Positions 43,290-47,354 of a stretch of 47,354 bases of DNA are shown here, piece by piece. Position 1 is the first letter of the stretch, and each line of letters starts with the position of its first letter. The stretch is taken from the NCBI GenBank assembly GCA_015680685.1, contig MNCI01002041.1, positions 728,138 to 775,491 of the forward strand. The letters are read 5' to 3'. The translations under genes and the position numbers were made by a program. The DNA is from Gnetum montanum (lineage: Eukaryota; Streptophyta; Gnetopsida; Gnetales; Gnetaceae). A model generated the notes under the pieces. That model ran no database searches, was not told where the DNA came from, and saw only the letters and a list, made by a program, of their open reading frames with translations.

Positions 43290-44930
43290 CTAAAACCATG
43301 TGTTTGCTTTGTTTTAAAGATGTTGCAACACCTAGGCTCCTTGTGTTTGAGCCCATGTATTTCTTTCTTATTGATGAAATAAGTATCCTAGAAAATAAGT
43401 GTAGGAAGATAGGCCCAATCCTAAGCAAGCCCCTTTTCAATGACAACACTTTGATGTCACCCAAGCTATGGGCAAGGAAGGGAGCTACTAAATTTCTAAT
43501 TTTTTTCATTAGTCACTTCAATGTGATGATTTGGACTAGGCTAGGTGAAAAGGTGATTTTGTGAGCTTTAGAGATATCCTTCCTAGATCCTTTACTAAGC
43601 TTATAGAAATAATCTTTTAGCTATGATATGATATTGAAGAGTTGTCCAAGGATGTCTTGGTCTATAGGAAATGCTTGGACAAGCTATGGGAGCATAGAGA
43701 ATATTGGTAATTCAACATTGATAGTACATTACTACTAGAAACCTAGATTTCCAGGGCAATTTTCAACCCACCAAGCTTTCACATTTTTGTTGAGAGGTAA
43801 GCTAGAAGCTTAGGAGTTAAGAAAATTTAGCCTTTTTATTACCAAAAAGAAATTAACTTTAAATCTTGTTGTGTAGATTAAATGATCCTAATGTGCAAAG
43901 CCTTGATCATTTAGCATTTCTTTAGAACTTATTACGAGATCTCTCCTAGCATCGAAATTGGAGACCTCAAGTGATGTCCCATTTTAATTCATAGTACAAG
44001 GGATTAAGACTTCACAAGTTCCAAAACAAGTACAATAATAGAGGGTGGCTTCATCCTTTGTGGAATGAGATCCATGGAGAGAACATAGAGTGGTCAAATG
44101 GGTCTAGAATCATTTTGAGACTAAAGGGTAAGCAAAAGCTAGCTTATTTTTATGTGTTTTTATTATTTTTAAAAGTTAGCCAGAAGATAGAATTAGCTAA
44201 TGGTAGTTTATGCTTACGTGTAGCTCAAATAAGCATTGATAATGCTAAATTTATTGATGTCATAAGAGTGGTTGAAGAATTTAAGGTAAGGTCCACTAAT
44301 GAGGTGCAAAGTGCCCAAAAGTGGCTTTTTGAGGGAGAAGGGGTAAGATATTTTGGGAATTTTAATAGAGTAGGAATCTTATATGATTTAGGCTTAAAGC
44401 ATTTCTATCCTAGCATGGTAGAGTGTGTAGGTTTAATAAATAGTTATTCAACAACAAAAAAAGTTTTTGTTGTGTGTGTAGACCAAAAACAAGTGATCAT
44501 CACTTGGGATTTGGCTACACTGAGGTATTGGTTGGGGTTCTTGGAGCAAAGAATAAAGATTGACAGTTCAAAGTTGGATTCAGTAGAACTAGAAATCATA
44601 GAGAAATGGGTTCGATCAAAGAAGAGGAATGACATTAGTATCCACAAAGAAAGCAATGAAGACTTAAAGAAGTTGTCCCTTTGTTTGTTGACCAAGTCGT
44701 TTGCAATAAGGTAGGACAAAAATGGAAGCTAGTCCCTAGGAGGTTATACAAGTTATATGGAATAATGATCCAAGGGAGGGTAACTGACTAGGCACCAGTA
44801 ATCTATTAATGGATAGTAGAAGAAATGGAGAAGCTATCCTAAGAGGACAAGAAAGGTAAGAAGAAGACATTGAGCAAGAAGCTTAATTCTGAGTTTTATT
44901 ATAGGCTAATAAATTCACTATTGTTGGTTT
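43290..44930 (+). pseudogene. Long unrecognised ORF of element L
   Basis: Coding text begins near 43290 (VFEPMYFFLIDEISILENKC, then ILSKPLFNDNTLMSPKLWAR) and ends its first open piece at 43564. After decayed sequence (43565-43980, several stops) it continues in the open frame 44058-44714, 218 codons. That frame includes MWNEIHGENIEW, GVRYFGNFNRVGILYDLGLK, MVECVGLINSY and QKQVIITWDLATLRYWLGFL. The same segments occur in order in K on the minus strand, which shows that selection once kept this protein. The end (44720-44930) is Lys/Arg-rich with stops. I recognise no Pfam-type domain. It could be an ORF2-like accessory protein of another retroelement family. Confidence 0.6.
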
Positions 44931-44999
44931 AAATCACCATATTCACTATAATGCAAAACTTTTCTCAAAGAAGACTTATGTTAGGATTTTCAAATTAAA

Positions 45000-46137
45000 C
45001 AAGAGTAATTAATATGTTTATTAGCAATGATAGTGAGCTAGATGTAACTAATTTTTTTTTGTTTATAGTTACTCCAAATGATAGGTGTAGATTAAGATGA
45101 GCATTATGACTCCAAATGATGATCCTTGGTTTGATGTTGACTGTTTGATAGCTCATAAAGATATTTTAGCTTCACATTTCGATGTTTTAATGCTAAAGAA
45201 TTACATAAAGCTTATTCATTTTAAAAAGAGGAAGTTCATTAAAGAAGAGCAAGAAAGAATGATTAGCGACCTTAAATCTAACCCAAAAACTTTTAAAATT
45301 TCTTCTGAGACAAACAACAAAATGATTGGGATTTTTTCTTATTTACTATTCAAACATTTTTCAATAACATTTTAATCAAGAGGCTCCCCCTACATGCAAG
45401 GTAACTCTAGTATTATTGAGTTATATTTTGATAATATTTCTGTAGGAATTCAAAGATTATCTTTTGGAAAAGGTGCTTCTGTTAATCGATTATATGCAAA
45501 GCTTCTTTAATGGTATTATCCATTGGTGTGAAAAGTAGCTTACAACCTTCTTAATAAATGGATTCCTTATGGTTTGGATCGCTCTTGGTGTTCTAGTCAA
45601 GTAGTTTTGCTTTTTAAAAATGGAGATATGATAAATCTTAATAATTACCAATCGATTGCAATCAATTCAATATTCATTAAGTTGCATGGCACTATTCTGG
45701 AGAATAAATTAGTTTGTGGGCAAAAATGGAGGGTCTTCATGCTCAATTACAAGTAAGCTTTGGGAGGAATCATTTTACTGTAAACCATCTAATAACTTCA
45801 CATTATTATGTAGAGAAAGCAAAACCCACAAGACTTTTATATGTTTTGTTGGTTTTTCCAAGGCTTATGATTCTATTGCTAGAGATAAACTTTGGAAGAG
45901 ATTATATAACATTAACATTCCACAAGATCTTCTTTTTACTACTAAATGAATCTATGAGATAATTAACATTCTTATTTAAAATAATATTATTAGAGAAGGA
46001 GGAATTATCTACAATTTAATAGGAATTAAACAAGGTTGTCCAATATTCACTACCCTTTTTGGTATATTTATAGATGAATTAGAGGAATGGATACATAATG
46101 CCTCTAATCAAGTTGTGTCAGTGAATGAATTATTTTT
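45000..46137 (+). pseudogene. LINE (non-LTR) reverse transcriptase fragment
   Basis: A non-LTR retrotransposon ORF2 piece covering the region before RT and the RT fingers and palm. At 45124 it reads PWFDVDC (endonuclease-RT linker type P-WWD-EC). RT blocks are SQVVLLFKNGDMINLNNYQS (45595), ITINSI-type and KLHGTILENKL, GLHAQLQVSFGRNHFTVNHL, YVEKAK, FICFVGFSKAYDSIARDKLW, and IGIKQGCPIFTTLFGIFIDE followed by LEEW (46022-46090). These match the FKKGD--N--NYR-I, GFR--H-T-DH, FVDF-KAFD and G-KQGCPLSP-LF---I--L motifs. The DD catalytic block is not reached, because the LTR of D starts at 46138. Frameshifts (near 45715) and stops are present. Confidence 0.8.
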
Positions 46138-46955
46138 TGATGGGACGCGATATCGCATCCCCCATGATATCGCGTTTTTCCCTGCAATATCACGTACACG
46201 ATATCATAGTCCACCACAATGTCTATAAATAAGGGGCGGCTCTCCCTTGTTTGACATCAATAGGTTATATTGTAGCGAAACTCTATCAGTTTGATCCCTC
46301 CAAAGATAGATTATTTTCCAATGTCTGCCCGCAGTGTGGTGAATGTAATTGTACGGCATCCTTTATTCAAGTGTGACGTACTTGGACACGCACATGACCA
46401 GCAATAAAGATCGAGATTCCTTCATCATTGCAGCATTCACTTTGTTATTTATTTATTTAATTAATTATTATTTACTGCTTTCCTAATTAGTCTCTCTCAC
46501 CCTTAAACTCACGTTAGACGTGAAATGAGTATGACTTGATTACGAGCATTTAAGTGTGACTACTTGGTAACCCAGTGGCGTACCTAGGATCTGTGCTTGG
46601 TAATCCTAATGGTAGTCGTGCACGAAGTCCAAGATGTGTACAGATGGTCAAGGAACGAATGCTTATCACACTTAGGCTAGATTAGATTCTCTTATCCTTT
46701 CTCTCTTAGTTTAGTTAATATTACTTTCCATTGCCTTCAAGAGTAGCATTAGATTAGGAACACATCATACACCTCACCCTGGACTAAACCATATGTGACA
46801 AATATAATACTATTCTAGGTGGGAAGACAGCGAACTGTGACCTAAGGATAACTGTCTAGGTGCCACAACTAGTCCATCTGCGGAGTTCAACAAGATTGCG
46901 CATGAGAACGCTCGTATTCATATGCTTGAGTGTAGGGGTACCTCGCCACTCATCA
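46138..46955 (+). repeat. 5' LTR of element D (818 bp)
   Basis: Starts TGATGGGACGCGATATCGC and ends CCACTCATCA. The palindrome cluster is at 46146-46206, with CGCGATATCGCA, CATGATATCGCG, CAATATCACG and ACGATATCATA. TATAAATA lies at 46224-46231 and AATAAA at 46403-46408. It retains more intact CpG-containing palindromes than the LTRs of C and G, so it is probably one of the younger copies here. Confidence 0.92.
46146..46231 (+). promoter_or_regulatory. Palindrome cluster and TATA box in the D LTR
   Basis: Four GATATC-type palindromes within 60 bp, then CTATAAATAAG. It is the clearest example of the arrangement shared by this family's LTRs. Confidence 0.65.
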
Positions 46956-46976
46956 TAGCCGCCGTTGTTGGGGACG
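46956..46976 (+). other. Primer binding site of element D
   Basis: TAGCCGCCGTTGTTGGGGAC directly after the LTR. It is the same site as in A and C, with a few changes. Confidence 0.65.
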
Positions 46977-47096
46977 GTGCTAGTTATCTAGATTAGTTAT
47001 ATCATACAAGGTCGCTGTATAGGACTTAACGATATATCTCTTAAGAAAGAAGTAATTATAAAAAGTCACATCCAAATTCACACACAACTTTAAACA

Positions 47097-47354
47097 ATGC
47101 CTCTCCTACAAGACTACTATAACAATGCCACACTTAGTCAGGAAGTTCATTGGAGAACCAACGAACTATATGATGATGAAGATTGGAGTATACAACTTGA
47201 AGTGGGGGTTTCTTATAAACATGAATAGAAGCAACGTCATCACAACGCACGAAAGCATAACTTACCCGATGACGATGAACCCCTACTGGCCACTATAAGC
47301 TTAATGCAATTACAAGAAGCTGTTTGAATCTCATGTAGGCATCGTAAAGAGAGT
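47097..47354 (+). pseudogene. Gag N-terminus of element D (runs off the window)
   Basis: The ATG at 47097 starts MPLLQDYYNNATLSQEVHW, followed by RTNELYDDEDWSIQLEVGV. C has RTNELYNEEDWSD at 31842, which confirms the frame. A TAG at 47227 interrupts it; the frame continues with KQRHHNARKHNLPDDDEPLL and LMQLQEAV, then a TGA at 47325. The basic/acidic block matches the DEPLLAT region of A. The capsid part lies outside the window. Confidence 0.7.

Larger units (their letters stand above)
42600..44990 (+). mobile_element. Element L: relative of K, opposite strand
   Basis: Shares with K (minus) a U3-like leader (42660-43270) and the following long ORF (43290-44930), in the same order. Ends are not defined. 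A LINE fragment follows on the right. No LTR pair, primer site or polymerase is visible. Confidence 0.5.
46138..47354 (+). mobile_element. Element D: Athila-like retrotransposon, 5' part
   Basis: 5' LTR (46138-46955), primer site and gag start on the plus strand; the element leaves the window on the right. It belongs to the family of A, C and G by LTR sequence, primer site and gag N-terminus. It lies in the RT of the LINE. The 5 bp before the LTR (46133-46137) are TTTTT, so a target duplication would read that way. Confidence 0.9.

Noticed and set aside
1-47354. tRNA, rRNA or intact host protein genes
   Set aside because: I looked for tRNA-like cloverleaf boxes beyond the primer sites and for long uninterrupted non-transposon frames, and saw none I could defend.

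Overview
This is plant nuclear DNA made almost entirely of decayed, nested retrotransposons. It is AT-rich. I found no intact host gene, no tRNA or rRNA gene and no prokaryotic signal. Plant-type Ty3/gypsy lineages (Athila-like and Tat-like), a LINE, and nesting at least three deep point to a large, repeat-rich seed-plant genome. A gymnosperm is plausible, but I cannot name the species. Nearly every reading frame is broken by stops, many TAG or TAA where the family has Gln (CAG/CAA) or Trp (TGG). That fits long decay of methylated DNA.

Layout, left to right. (1) 1-2456: element A, minus strand, Athila-like, with 5' LTR, primer binding site and gag/protease remnant; it runs off the left edge. 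(2) 2457-about 4100: element E, minus, with an LTR, a tRNA-Met type primer site and the start of gag, cut by A. (3) about 4640-5622: element F, plus, protease-to-RT remnant of the Athila-like family. (4) 5623-about 41760: element G, minus, an Athila-like element spread over 36 kb. Read on the minus strand it gives gag C-terminus (41.7-41.3 kb), protease (41.3-40.1), RT (30.9-30.0), RNase H, integrase (28.5-27.3), a long UTR, an extra ORF2 in the env position (25.2-22.9 plus 7.6-7.1), PPT and 3' LTR (6895-5623). Its 5' LTR is missing. G is interrupted by element B, element C and a 1.03-kb insert. (5) about 7604-22841, inside G: element B, plus, Tat-like (gag, protease, RT, RNase H, archaeal-type RNase H, integrase, tandem 3' UTR repeats), itself split by element K (about 11350-16950, minus, unrecognised ORF). 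(6) 30879-40052, inside the RT of G: element C, plus, complete, with a perfect CTTTA target duplication. C has the LTRs and ORF2 of the G family and a gag, but no pol. (7) about 42600-44990: element L, plus, a relative of K. (8) about 45000-46137: LINE reverse-transcriptase fragment. (9) 46138-47354: 5' LTR and gag start of element D, Athila-like, running off the right edge.

The most unusual system is the Athila-like family A/C/D/F/G. Its LTRs carry clusters of GATATC palindromes just upstream of the TATA box. A similar palindrome-plus-TATA module lies inside C, and probably inside G, ahead of ORF2. ORF2 has a conserved N-terminal region resembling the 'putative plant transposon protein' family, followed by a long coiled coil. 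C has lost all of pol but kept gag, ORF2 and this internal module, which suggests that gag and ORF2 were the parts worth keeping. All coordinates of degenerate coding regions and of elements B, E, K, L and the LINE are approximate, because boundaries were read by eye.
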